A DNA stretch of 64,000 nucleotides from Trileptium ribeirensis (Eukaryota > Nematoda > Enoplea > Enoplida > Thoracostomopsidae): NCBI GenBank assembly GCA_030248225.1, contig JASANE010024754.1, forward strand, positions 1 through 64,000. Reading direction: 5' to 3'. Under the pieces are notes generated by a model. That model had not been told where the DNA came from. It did no database searches and saw only the letters and a list, made by a program, of their open reading frames with translations. How positions within the stretch are numbered: the first letter of the stretch is position 1; every line of letters begins with the position of its first letter. Made by a program: the position numbers and the translations under genes. Below, one piece after another: positions 1-8,562 of the stretch.

Positions 1-326
1 AAGAGCGTTGTCTTTGTTCATTTACCAATTGTACTTTATAATGGTAACTATTCTATATTTATTGTTGCATAATATTACTTTATTATATAAGATATAAGAA
101 ACCAATCCAATATCATATATTGTTAAAGCGTAATAAATATTGTTGTAAACGTTCTAATTGATGATGCTGATTAGAAAAATAACACCAACTTTCCTGCTAA
201 TGAAAATATTTATCTTTTTTCTGAAATTCCACACATTCTACAAATTTATATATTGAAATTCCTCTGATAGAAAACAGTCAGCGTTTTTTTGAGAAAGTTA
301 CAATTATCAGCTTTAGAACACTTACA
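1..326 (-). repeat. 3' LTR of the gypsy element (5 bases cut by window edge)
   Basis: Direct repeat of 6658-6984. Differences I can see are one substitution near 211, one missing T near 220, one substitution in the T-run near 287 and one near 320. On the minus strand it begins TGTAAG. Confidence 0.93.
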
Positions 327-345
327 CAGGTCCCCCTTTTTAAAG
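327..345 (-). other. polypurine tract
   Basis: Directly inside the 3' LTR the minus strand reads CTTTAAAAAGGGGGACCTG and then TGTAAG. An A5-G5-A purine run next to the LTR start is the expected primer for plus-strand DNA synthesis. Confidence 0.7.
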
Positions 346-432
346 GCGGAGCCTCTATTGCTGTAATGATTTTGCACATTAATGATAACCTCGGTACCTT
401 GCTAAATCAATGGCACCAGCATCAAAATATAT

Positions 433-1436
433 TCAAGAGCAGTAACTTTTGACATGTTTCAGCAAAGTTTCTTGAACTTTTTTGTTCCCTTCTTCCGAAA
501 AATGAAGTCCATCTGATAATTCCATGTCTTCAAAATATGGTAGTTCTACTACCATTAGTTTGTGCATAAGTTCTTGATCTTTGAAGTTATTCAACATTTC
601 GTTGTAGCGTTGAATATGTGAGTTAACTCTGCTATTTTCAGAAGAGCCTCTATTTGGAACATGACATATATGCAGTTTAGTCGTAGGGCAAAGGCTTTCA
701 AATAATTGTGCGAAATTGATAACTTTTTTAGCCAGTTTTTTGGTCCCTGTTTTGCTTTTTTGTTTTTCTTCGAAAGTGAGTTTGTTCCACCAAATATAAT
801 TACGTTTTTCACATAGTTGCTAACCAACCACGGGGCTGCCGACATCAAAAACTCAAGCTTTGCACCAGGTAGAGTATATCCTTTGACAAAATGTCGGGTT
901 TTTTGGCTGATTTGGCGAAAATTGATGAATTTCAGAGTAGAATCACTCATGACTATGGTATCAGGAAAACAGTTTCTACTTCCTCTGAAAAGACTTCGCA
1001 GATTCATTAATATTTTGCCTGCTTCATTTCTAGGTTCTCCCCAAAAATGATCAAATGGGTTTGCTTCTTGTAATTGTCGAATACCCGTTGACAGTAGATA
1101 TGAGCGTAGTGAAGTGTTTTGCTGGAATTTTTCAAAATCGATATTTAGCATGATTGCTACTTTCAATATATTCCAAGATCGTGCGCGCTCATTTGTTATC
1201 TGCTTAGAAAGAATTTTTGCTTCTTTCCCTCTCTTTGCATTCTTAATTTTCGCTGCAGTATTGGTATCCAGTCCCAACGTTGCTTTCGAAAATTGATAAG
1301 CTTGCTCGGCACTATTCCATTCCTGGCCCAACATGCTAAAATTTGCTTTATGCAAATGGGATAGTGGATGTGTTTCTCCGAAATAGCGCACTATATGAGT
1401 ACCCTGTATGCTGCCGCTTGCATTTGGTCTCTGCAA
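433..1436 (-). pseudogene. NADAR-SGNH hydrolase fusion in env position (one frameshift)
   Basis: Two-domain protein, first domain NADAR (YbiA-like). Residues 15-150 of the frame opening at 1436 carry S-A-E-Q-A-Y-Q-F-S-K (E44, Q48, K51), F-D-H-F-W-G (129-133) and a closing helix ending M-N-L-R. The second domain is SGNH/GDSL hydrolase: block I V-M-S-D-S (Ser166), block III F-G-G-T-N (215-219), and block V D-G-L-H at 502-513 in the other frame, which ends at a TGA at 433. The frame changes in the A-rich tract near 735-785. There is no in-frame ATG before the NADAR core. The frame opens with TTG directly after a stop, inside ATTTTTTGCAG, a good splice acceptor (AG at 1431-1432), so a spliced subgenomic RNA is likely. 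Known NADAR enzymes cleave N-glycosidic bonds, including ADP-ribose on guanine; SGNH enzymes are esterases. Substrate unknown. It is the best preserved of the four copies. Confidence 0.85.
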
Positions 1437-1657
1437 AAAATATGTTACTTAAAAAGTAACGAACAAAACTTGGAACTTAGTGTATACTACATTATTTAAC
1501 GTTACTTTGTGCAACAGATACCACATTTTTGTATTCTACAACACTGTGCGACACCGATTCATCCCAGGCCTACTACGATCGCCTCGACACTAGTCAGAAT
1601 CAGCTCTGCAGTATTGTTAAATATCAATAAAAATATCAACGTCAATACACATTTTTG
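1437..1657 (-). other. pol to NADAR-SGNH spacer
   Basis: About 220 bases between the end of the PWWP frame and the NADAR gene. It holds an in-frame stop and the pyrimidine-rich run of the proposed splice acceptor at its 3' edge. I see no coding sequence. Confidence 0.5.
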
Positions 1658-1980
1658 TTATTGAAAAGTCACAGAAGCTTTGTTCGTTACTCGTTGATGT
1701 TTTTGTTTCGCGCTTTCAAATTCGTGCTTGCCCTCGATGAAATCATTAGCTTGACGCACCGCTTTACTTAACGCTTTATGCTTAGTGATAAATGGTTTAT
1801 ATGTGGTGATATTGCTCGGCGGAATCAGGGCAAATTTATTAGTGCCAAAAAACGAACACCAATGTAATTCCTTTGCCCAGCAGTAGGTTTTAACGATGTT
1901 GAATTCGCATTTATAATAACGGCTGGCCAAGGCGGATAGTGTGGAAATTTTGCCATAACGACAGTATCTTCCGCCAGCAA
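1658..1980 (-). pseudogene. PWWP domain at the C-terminus of the integrase (frameshift inside)
   Basis: The end of the 842-residue pol frame reads E-D-T-V-V-M-A-K, then Y-P-P-W-P-A-V-I (PPWPA at residues 807-811), the signature first strands of a PWWP domain. The matching second half lies in another frame (1658 to about 1852) and begins S-F-F-G-T-N-K-F-A, the usual FFGT strand, followed by a charged helical tail with F-I-E and E-F-E-S. The two halves meet at a run of six T at about 1847-1852 on the coding strand, consistent with a 1-base error or mutation. PWWP domains of the Tudor/Royal family bind DNA and methylated H3K36. Chromodomains in this position are well known in chromoviruses; a PWWP here is unusual. 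The role would be tethering the integration complex to chromatin, which is inference. Confidence 0.8.
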
Positions 1981-4383
1981 TGGCTGAGCCGACTGATCTT
2001 GCAAATTTTCTTTTATTTTTCCGGCTGCCGAAAGGTTTGTCGGCTGAACGGATTTATCCGAACTGATGATTGACTGTTGGAAAGCGGGTTTTACCCTGTC
2101 AATAGATATTTTTTCATTGTTACCGTATAACTCAACTGTCACTGTTTTATCATCTCTAGTTATAACTTTGTGCGGACCGCAGTAGCGGTCACTTAGCGAT
2201 GTTTTTGGTGAATGTTGTCTAATCCAAACATGTGTAGAATTTTCTAAATCTTTCGGTATGAAATGAGCCGCATTGTGCGAACGTTGCGGTTTTGGAAAAT
2301 TCTTAACAGCTGAATAAAATTTCGCTAAATATTCATGTGTAGGTGACGTTATTTTTGTTTCCATTGGAACGAAAAATTGAACCGGAAGTTCCATGTTTGA
2401 ACCAAACACAAGTTGGGAAGGACTAAAGCCTTCTTCACTTATTGTTGAACGAATCCCGAGCATGACAAGCGGTAAAGATGAGTACCAGTTTGGAGCCTTT
2501 CCAGTTGCGCGCAGGGCATTTTTTAATGTTCTATGAAAACGCTCGATTGCCCCGTTACATGCGGGATGATAAGCTGTTGTACGCTTTCTTTTAATTCCTA
2601 GCTGGCACATGAGTAGGTTCCAAACTGCAGACTCAAACTGAGAGCCACGATCTGAAATGAGAACGCGTGGCACGCCAAAACGACTCACCCACGCACTTAA
2701 GAATGCCCTTACTACGGATTCCGTAGACGTATCTTTTACAGGCACAACTTCTGTCCAGCGAGTGAACCTGTCTACCATTGTTACTAAGTATCTATGATCG
2801 TGGGACGGTGTTAATGGACCTACCAAATCAATATGCACAGTGTGAAATCGTGCACTGGTTGGTATTTCACCTATACGTCCTTTTGTGTGCCGCCAAATTT
2901 TTGCTTTCTGGCAGTTCTCACAACTTTTGGCCCATAGTGGAATGTCTTTGCTCATTCCCGGCCACACATATTTGTCTTTAACAAGGCGCAGTGTTGCTTG
3001 TGGGCCAGCATGGGACAACTCGTGGACTTGTTTAAAAATTTTATACCGATGTTTGGTTGGCACAAAGGGTCGAAATAGATTATCGCAAATTATTTTGACA
3101 CCTTCTATGCTTCTTTCAACAAGCGGTCTTTTGGTTTTATTAAAATAATTTGTTAGATTTTGATCAGCTTGCTGTGACTCTGAAAACTCTTCATCAAATG
3201 ACGCTGAAATTGCATTTATCGATCGTGACAAGTTATCTGCCACGATGTTTTGTGCACCAGATATGTGTTGAAACGTGCAATTAAACTCAGAGATGTAAGA
3301 CAGCCATCGCGCTTGCTGAGGTGTTGGTGTCTTCATAGTCATGGCTCCTAGCAAAGGTTTGTGGTCTGTTACTACACAAAATTCTACTCCAAGGAGCCAA
3401 TTGAAATGTTTTAAACTAAAAAAAACAGCCAGAAGCTCTCTATCAAAAGTTGATTTTCTGGCTTCGGTCTCCGAAAGTTTTCTCGAAAAAAATGCAATTG
3501 GCTTCTTATCCGAACCAATTACTTGATGTATTACGGCGCCTACTGCTACTGATGATGCATCAGTAGTAAGTTCAAGTTTTGCGTTGGCATTCGGAAATGC
3601 CAGTTGAATTGTCTTTTTCAATGAGCTTTTGAGTTGCTCGAACGCTTCAGTAGCCTGAACGTTCCACTCAAGTTTCGCGGTGCTTTTTTTACAATGACCG
3701 CGTGTTAGTGTTGTTAGTGGTGCCGCTATGCCTGAAAAATTTTTTACAAACCGGTGATAAAAGCCAGCGACACCTAGGAAGCTTTTCAACTCCCGTACTG
3801 TTATTGGCTTGGCAATTTTATCAATAGCAGCTATTTTGTCAGGAATTGGTTTTATTCCATTTGCTGAAACTTCAATTCCTACAAAGGCTACTCTTGGACA
3901 AAAAAATTCGCATTTCCCCTGCTTTAAGCGGAGGTTGTAGGTACTTAAACGTTCAAATACCATTTTCAAATGGTTGAAGTGTTCTGATTCACTTCTACTG
4001 GCTACCAAGATGTCATCCATGTATGCCTTTGCAAAAGGCAAATCTTGGAGCGACATGTCAATAAGACGTTGAAAACTCTGGGCTGCATTCCGCAACCCGA
4101 ATGGCATTCGTTTGTATAGGAACAAACCGAATGGTGTTGTTATTGCTGTTTTACATTGATCTTTTTCAGCAATTGGTATTTGATGAAACGCATTAACAAG
4201 ATCAAGTTTTGAGAAAATAGTGCATCCATTTAATTCGTTAGTAATATCTGGTATATTTGGCATTGGGTACCTATCCGGTATTGTTATGCGATTGAGTTGC
4301 CTGTAATCTCCACAGGGCCTCCATGGATCCGTGAGATCTTTTTTTGGAACCATGTGTAATGGGGTGGCCCAGGGTGATTCGCC
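1825..4383 (-). CDS. pol: reverse transcriptase, RNase H, integrase
   Basis: Open frame of 842 residues counted from the Met at 4353; the same frame stays open to about 4383 and the region is a polyprotein part, not an independent start. Reverse transcriptase: S-K-L-D-L (Asp51) and Y-M-D-D (111-114). RNase H: L-T-T-D-A-S (Asp265) and V-T-D-H-K-P (330). Integrase zinc finger: His444, His448, Cys478, Cys481. Integrase core: Asp509, Asp568 and Glu604, so the last spacing is 35 residues. A GPY/F-like module (C-G-P-H-K-V) and R-V-K-P-A-F follow, then a roughly 50-residue linker leads to the PWWP start. All catalytic residues are present. The downstream frame break is in the PWWP and the upstream one is at the protease/RT junction. 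Confidence 0.95.
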   Translation of the reverse strand, partial: GESPWATPLHMVPKKDLTDPWRPCGDYRQLNRITIPDRYPMPNIPDITNELNGCTIFSKLDLVNAFHQIPIAEKDQCKTAITTPFGLFLYKRMPFGLRNAAQSFQRLIDMSLQDLPFAKAYMDDILVASRSESEHFNHLKMVFERLSTYNLRLKQGKCEFFCPRVAFVGIEVSANGIKPIPDKIAAIDKIAKPITVRELKSFLGVAGFYHRFVKNFSGIAAPLTTLTRGHCKKSTAKLEWNVQATEAFEQLKSSLKKTIQLAFPNANAKLELTTDASSVAVGAVIHQVIGSDKKPIAFFSRKLSETEARKSTFDRELLAVFFSLKHFNWLLGVEFCVVTDHKPLLGAMTMKTPTPQQARWLSYISEFNCTFQHISGAQNIVADNLSRSINAISASFDEEFSESQQADQNLTNYFNKTKRPLVERSIEGVKIICDNLFRPFVPTKHRYKIFKQVHELSHAGPQATLRLVKDKYVWPGMSKDIPLWAKSCENCQKAKIWRHTKGRIGEIPTSARFHTVHIDLVGPLTPSHDHRYLVTMVDRFTRWTEVVPVKDTSTESVVRAFLSAWVSRFGVPRVLISDRGSQFESAVWNLLMCQLGIKRKRTTAYHPACNGAIERFHRTLKNALRATGKAPNWYSSLPLVMLGIRSTISEEGFSPSQLVFGSNMELPVQFFVPMETKITSPTHEYLAKFYSAVKNFPKPQRSHNAAHFIPKDLENSTHVWIRQHSPKTSLSDRYCGPHKVITRDDKTVTVELYGNNEKISIDRVKPAFQQSIISSDKSVQPTNLSAAGKIKENLQDQSAQPLLAEDTVVMAKFPHYPPWPAVIINANSTSLKPTAGQRNYIGVRFLALINLP

Positions 4384-5006
4384 CCGATACCTTGCTTTTC
4401 CAGTTTTGCAAAATATTCCTTTGCTATTTTAAGTTTGTTGCCAAAAAGGCGCCTTGGTCTCGCAAAAACAGGCGGTCCCGTAGTGGTTATAAAATGTTTT
4501 ACTGGATGCATAACTTTATCAGAATGTTTAATCTCACCAAATATGTGTGAAAATTGTTTGAGCAGAGCCTTCAGGTTTTGTTCTTGTTTTGGAGTGGTGT
4601 TTATAGCGAAAACTTGGCCGTTAGTTTTGTACTTTTCGGCTAGTGTATTGCTATTGGGATCGACAAGAAGTTTGTAATGACTTAAAAAATCTCTGCCAAT
4701 TATTGGTTCAGCAATATCGGCAATAATGAAATTCCACGTAAAATCACGGTCTAGACACTCAATTCTGAACGTCAGCCGCCTATAGCCAAATGTTTTAATT
4801 GGCAATTTGTTTGCCGCTGAAAGAGTTGGTGTTGTTTTATTAATTTTCTTACCAATATTTAACATTTTAAGTGGTAAAAGACAACAATCGCTTCCAGTAT
4901 CTGCTATAAAGCGGCCCACTGGTTCAGCGGCGACGTGGACAGTGTTCACTCCGACTCCTGCCGCTGGGGCGCCGGAGGCCTTGCGTTTCCCGAATATGGG
5001 ACCCAC
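4384..5006 (-). CDS. protease domain of gag-pro-pol
   Basis: Retroviral-type aspartic protease in the frame entered by -1 slippage at 4985-4991. F-I-A-D-T-G-S-D is the catalytic signature, followed by a flap region and I-I-G-R-D-F-L, the usual second half motif. After the protease comes the K-L-E-K-Q-G-I stretch that normally runs without a break into the RT. In this copy the frame then reads nonsense while the RT begins in another frame near 4383. The conserved protease/RT motif is split at this point, so I read this as a small deletion and not as a second programmed frameshift. Confidence 0.88.
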
Positions 5007-6061
5007 TTACAAGGCTGATCGCATTTTTGTGCGTTATCACCATACATGTAGTGATAATAACACCAACTGCCATTTTTCTTGTAATTTTTAGCATCTCGAA
5101 ATTTTGACGAGCTCCGACCGCGATGATTGGACCTTTTTGTCGACCCGCTACGTCCTCGAAAATTTTTATTTTTGTTCTTGCTCCTGCTTGGACGCTGGTC
5201 GTTGCGATCTGTTTTCATGGCCATAATCGCATTTGTTAGCATTTCTACCTTCTCTTTTAATTCTGAAATTTCGTCCTGCGAGCTTGTGGCAGCTTTTGAT
5301 GATACAGCTGCAGTACTCGCTCGAGGCATCTGAGTGATCATTTTATCAGCGGCTTCTGCTAATTTATCTAAAGTTGTGTCGTCACTTAAGGTGCTCAACA
5401 CAACCCGAATTTCAGTTGGCAGAATTTCAAAAAATCTCAATTTTACGAGATTTTCACTGTTTGGCGCCAACTGTTTGAGGTGACGAAGCGCTGACGATGG
5501 CTTCTGATCACCAAGAGTTTGCTCGCTAAGTAATTTTTGCAATTTTTGTTCGGCAGTTTCATCGAAATGCCGTATAATTTGATTTTTTATTTCTTCATAC
5601 GAAAGTGTTACTTCTGCGCCGCTTTGTTTTAGTGCCGATACAGGAACGGCACGCAAGAGGCTATTTTTGCGAACCAATTCGGTTGTTCCGGTCAACATTT
5701 GATCGACCGTTTCAAACCAACGCTTGGTTTCTGTTTCAAAAAAATCAGGCAACTTCACAGTTCTACCAGCCTCTTCACTAGCTTCATTATTATTGCCGGC
5801 TATGGGATTACGTGACGGTTTGATGGAATTTAGGACGATGCCAGCAACTGTTTCGCCGTGAGTTTGAACACGTGCGATCAGTTCGTCCTTTGTTATTTTG
5901 ACCGGAATTTCATATTCGGCATTATTTTCATTTAAAATTCGCAACGCTGTTTCTAAATTAGCCTTAGTATATTGTTGGAAATTGATTGGGCCAGGATTAA
6001 GTTCTATATCGCCAGAAATAATTAAAAGCCAAATAAGCCCGCTGCGATGGCGATATGACAT
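4946..6061 (-). CDS. gag (capsid-nucleocapsid) with 2A-like leader
   Basis: Gag-like polyprotein of 371 residues from the ATG at 6059-6061. I chose this start because M-S-Y-R-H-R leads straight into a hydrophobic stretch and the 2A-like motif; the frame is open upstream to 6286, but that part is Cys-rich and looks like leader RNA. After the 2A comes an acidic-basic helical region with W-F-E-T-V-D-Q-M-L, typical of Ty3-type capsid. The C-terminal part is a very basic R/S/K/N-rich segment with the knuckle C-Y-Y-H-Y-M-Y-G-D-N-A-Q-K-C-x3-C, the variant zinc-binding motif common in invertebrate gypsy elements. It ends at a TGA overlapping the protease frame by about 60 bases. No internal break is seen. 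Confidence 0.85.
   Translation of the reverse strand: MSYRHRSGLIWLLIISGDIELNPGPINFQQYTKANLETALRILNENNAEYEIPVKITKDELIARVQTHGETVAGIVLNSIKPSRNPIAGNNNEASEEAGRTVKLPDFFETETKRWFETVDQMLTGTTELVRKNSLLRAVPVSALKQSGAEVTLSYEEIKNQIIRHFDETAEQKLQKLLSEQTLGDQKPSSALRHLKQLAPNSENLVKLRFFEILPTEIRVVLSTLSDDTTLDKLAEAADKMITQMPRASTAAVSSKAATSSQDEISELKEKVEMLTNAIMAMKTDRNDQRPSRSKNKNKNFRGRSGSTKRSNHRGRSSSKFRDAKNYKKNGSWCYYHYMYGDNAQKCDQPCKWVPYSGNARPPAPQRQESE
4985..4991 (-). promoter_or_regulatory. programmed -1 frameshift site GGGAAAC between gag and protease
   Basis: The minus strand has GGGAAAC in the phase G-GGA-AAC relative to gag, a known retroviral slippery heptamer. It lies about 13 codons before the gag stop at 4946. 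The protease frame is exactly -1 relative to gag (TTC-GGG-AAA-CGC). The sequence downstream is GC-rich and could form a stem. Confidence 0.75.
5987..6013 (-). other. 2A-like ribosome-skipping peptide G-D-I-E-L-N-P-G-P
   Basis: Canonical D-x-E-x-N-P-G-P motif (here G-D-I-E-L-N-P-G-P) preceded by L-I-W-L-L-I-I-S. It lies 17-25 residues after the chosen gag start. 2A peptides make the ribosome skip the final Gly-Pro bond, so the first product would be a short hydrophobic leader ending in Gly and gag proper would begin with Pro. The hydrophobic stretch before it may act as a signal anchor, as known for some 2A-like sequences of marine invertebrates. Confidence 0.85.
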
Positions 6062-6633
6062 TTTCATGCACATACACAAGCATTTACACTTTATGCATTT
6101 TGTAAAAAATGAAGTTTTTATAAACAATGTGTGTGAATATGGCTTGCTTAAGATCATGAAAACTTGGAGAAAACCGTATTTGAACCATTGTGTGCAGTTT
6201 TTTGAGTTAGGAAAGCAAACATTTTCGTCTACATTTAAATGTAACAGGTGCTGAATAATACAAACAAACGTAATGAATAACTTCATTCTTGACCAAAAAT
6301 AACAGAATTATTTGAAAATTATTTTATAATTTAATGTCCATCATTTCAAATGCACAGTCTGTTTATATTTTAGTAATTTGGTGCCATTAAAATATCAAAA
6401 AACCAAGGTTACCATTGCATTGATTTTTCTCTAATGTATTGCAGTGATAATCAGTTTATTTTTTTGATCAATTCAAATTTCCAATAATGGTCTTTTTCAA
6501 CGCTTGTTGCTGTATTAGTGTAACATCTATTCCATTATCGTAGTTCCCCATTTATGAAAACTCCGAAGTTATTCCATGTCTTTCCTTGCCATTTGAAAAT
6601 ATGTTGGCTAATGTTGATACAGAAGCGCGGTCC
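6062..6633 (-). other. gypsy 5' leader between PBS and gag
   Basis: AT-rich untranslated leader. The gag frame is open back to an ATG at 6286, but the added residues are Cys/Lys-rich and low in complexity. No further domain seen; a splice donor for the downstream NADAR-SGNH gene would be expected here or early in gag, but I could not choose one. Confidence 0.5.
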
Positions 6634-6651
6634 ATCACGTCGGGTTCACCA
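6634..6651 (-). other. primer-binding site for tRNA-Trp
   Basis: One base inside the 5' LTR the minus strand begins TGGTGAACCCGACGTGAT. Its complement matches the 3' end (with CCA) of metazoan tRNA-Trp at 17 of 18 positions, by recall of that tRNA. Confidence 0.7.
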
Positions 6652-6652
6652 A

Positions 6653-6984
6653 TGAAGAAGAGCGTTGTCTTTGTTCATTTACCAATTGTACTTTATAATG
6701 GTAACTATTCTATATTTATTGTTGCATAATATTACTTTATTATATAAGATATAAGAAACCAATCCAATATCATATATTGTTAAAGCGTAATAAATATTGT
6801 TGTAAACGTTCTAATTGATGATGCTGATTAGAAAAATAACACCAACTTTCCTGCTAATGAAAATATATATCTTTTTTTCTGAAATTCCACACATTCTACA
6901 AATTTATATATTGAAATTCCTCTGATAGAAAACAGTCAGCGTTTGTTTGAGAAAGTTACAATTATCAGCTTTAGAACGCTTACA
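6653..6984 (-). repeat. 5' LTR of the gypsy element
   Basis: 332 bases, minus-strand TGTAAG ... CTTCTTCA. A TATA-like ATATATAAA lies at about 6901-6911, and AATAAA signals at 6715-6720 and 6736-6741, consistent with a U3-R-U5 layout. Right flank begins gaccttctg. Confidence 0.93.
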
Positions 6985-7194
6985 GACCTTCTGTTGTTGA
7001 GTTGTGGCATCATACAGTATTTATTTAAACTATGTGGGTGATCATATTTAAATGATTCAGGACCCTATGCAAAAGCTAGAATTCCTACGATGTTACAAAA
7101 TTTAGGGTCAAAGCGAGATATTTAAGTTCTGGCTAAAAATATGTTACAGGTGTAGAAAAATGTCGGCCAATGTAACCTTTAGGGACGGAAACGA

Positions 7195-7318
7195 AATGCA
7201 CGCTATGCCGTTTTCGATATACTAAGCCTAAGCCTTAGTCTTAGCCTAAGCTAATGTTTCTATATGAGCCATGTACTAAGCCTAAGCCTAAGTCGGGGGA
7301 CTGCCGCCCCCGAACTCC
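7195..7318 (-). repeat. dispersed repeat family A, copy 1
   Basis: About 125 bp dominated by C-T-A-A-G-C units and ending in a GC hairpin (ctgccgccccc). The reverse complement aligns along its length with 18413-18540 and 44271-44376: a GC-rich hairpin end, several GGCTTAG units, a central CATATA segment, and a TTAGTATAT.G end. Probably a short non-autonomous element. Confidence 0.65.
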
Positions 7319-7725
7319 CCGCTCTAAGCTGTTCTTTTTTCTAACGTTATAATGTCCAGCCCCTAAAAGTGACATGGGCCAAAATTTCGATAGTCTGGTA
7401 ACAATCAACTATATATTTGTAGTATTTTTTATGCTGTTCATTTCGCAGCGTCGAATAGCACAGTCTAGGCAATCGATAACACCATGGGAGTCTAAAAATT
7501 TAAGTTTTCCAAATGAATAATAGCAAATTACAAACGTCAGTAGTTAGTGTCGTATTTAACTATTGAGTTGTTGTTTTATGTGTATGCATATATTACGCAT
7601 AGCAATATAAAATGCGGAAACAACCCTAAGGCTGCCATATTAAAAAGTCTCACGATTTATGGTTTCGAATTGGAATCTTTACCGCAGCAACCATTTGGTC
7701 GTCCACAGCAGCAACGAAGAAGAGC

Positions 7726-8562
7726 TCAAATCGCACAGTAGACCACCGACCACATGACGACTATGAGCCCAATATCTTTTGTAACAACTGCACACGTTAT
7801 ACTTAGATACTCTCTAATGATATAACGTGACATTGACTCAGGATAAATCAAAATTCGCAGCGCTTCTTTACCCCTTGGGATAGTAGCTGCCTGCGTGTTT
7901 TCCGATGCTAGCAACGGATAGCTACTGACCGATACTGGGATATAATACCGCCACCAGAGATTAATTCGAGATCTAGTACACATGCTGCCATCTCTTGCTA
8001 GTTGTCGTCCAAGAAATGACCTTGTATTTCGGAAATCAATAACATTTTGCTCCTCATAGCGAAATCCGATCTCGGTAGTCCTGTTTGGTGCAATAGCAAT
8101 TGTTCCGCGGCTTGAATCATAGCACAAGTCGTCCAGAAGCAATGCTCGAAGATAACTTTGCTGCTGCGACGGCTTTCCGTCTAGTATATCGATTTGAAGA
8201 TTGCCATAAACTGCACTGCCAGGCGCTCGAAATTCGTAGTCAGGCGATGCGGAGAAATTGAAATAGGAGCAGTTTCCAAATTCCGTGTTTGTTTGCAACA
8301 ATACCGGACCACAATCTACTGAAACGCCAGATAATTTACACTGGACGTCTGCTGGAGACAAAGCTAGTGCTGCTAGATTCTTCGTTTGTGGACATAGAAG
8401 AATTGTCGGAATTGGTTGACGTTTTGCAGTTCGATAGATTTCGGTTTCGACTTTAATCGGCTTTTGATTGTAGTCCAATATAGCGACTGCAATTTGAAAC
8501 GCAGCAATTGCGGCAATAATTAAACCGAAAAAAATGGCAAATATAACGAAACATATCTTCAT
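7726..8562 (-). CDS. DEG/ENaC-like (amiloride-sensitive channel family) protein
   Basis: 278 residues from the ATG at 8560-8562 in one exon. Residues 1-30 form a strong membrane segment. Next comes D-Y-N-Q-K-P-I-K-V-E-T with Q-P-I-P-T-I-L-L-C-P, which resembles the post-TM1 motif F-P-x-V-T-x-C of DEG/ENaC channels. Then follow G-N-C-S-Y-F-N-F, a G-S-A-V-Y-G-N-L-Q-I-D strand, and I-A-P-N-R-T-T-E-I. Near the end, L-R-I-L-I-Y-P-E-S leads into a second hydrophobic segment with D-I-G-L-I-V-V-M-W-S-V-V, like TM2. Family members usually have 450-700 residues and a Cys-rich ectodomain, so this one is short and divergent. It stops with TGA; the same frame continues 22 more codons, Cys-rich, to a TAA at 7657. 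Predicted role: cation channel subunit in the plasma membrane. It could be a pseudogene. Confidence 0.6.
   Translation of the reverse strand: MKICFVIFAIFFGLIIAAIAAFQIAVAILDYNQKPIKVETEIYRTAKRQPIPTILLCPQTKNLAALALSPADVQCKLSGVSVDCGPVLLQTNTEFGNCSYFNFSASPDYEFRAPGSAVYGNLQIDILDGKPSQQQSYLRALLLDDLCYDSSRGTIAIAPNRTTEIGFRYEEQNVIDFRNTRSFLGRQLARDGSMCTRSRINLWWRYYIPVSVSSYPLLASENTQAATIPRGKEALRILIYPESMSRYIIREYLSITCAVVTKDIGLIVVMWSVVYCAI

Larger units (their letters stand above)
1..6984 (-). mobile_element. Ty3/gypsy LTR retrotransposon with PWWP and NADAR-SGNH genes
   Basis: Nearly complete element read on the minus strand. In order: 5' LTR (6653-6984), PBS, gag with a 2A-like peptide, protease, RT-RNaseH-integrase, a PWWP domain, a NADAR-SGNH gene, polypurine tract, 3' LTR (1-326). 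The LTRs begin TGTAAG and the complete copy ends CTTCTTCA, so both ends have TG..CA. The window starts about 5 bases inside the 3' LTR, so the left target-site duplication cannot be seen; the right flank begins gacct. The LTRs differ by roughly three substitutions and one indel over 326 bases, which points to a recent insertion. Even so the coding part has three breaks: protease/RT near 4384, the PWWP near 1850 and the SGNH near 735-785. The last two lie in T- or A-rich tracts. Confidence 0.93.

Noticed and set aside
4370..4395. Second programmed frameshift between protease and RT
   Set aside because: No slippery heptamer, and the break falls inside a conserved block with bases missing, which indicates mutation.
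5898..6254. Plus-strand 118-residue frame across the gag leader
   Set aside because: Antisense shadow of gag and its leader.
7220..7300. Interstitial telomere (TTAGGC)
   Set aside because: Units are irregular and change orientation; the block aligns with two other dispersed copies including the non-telomeric parts.
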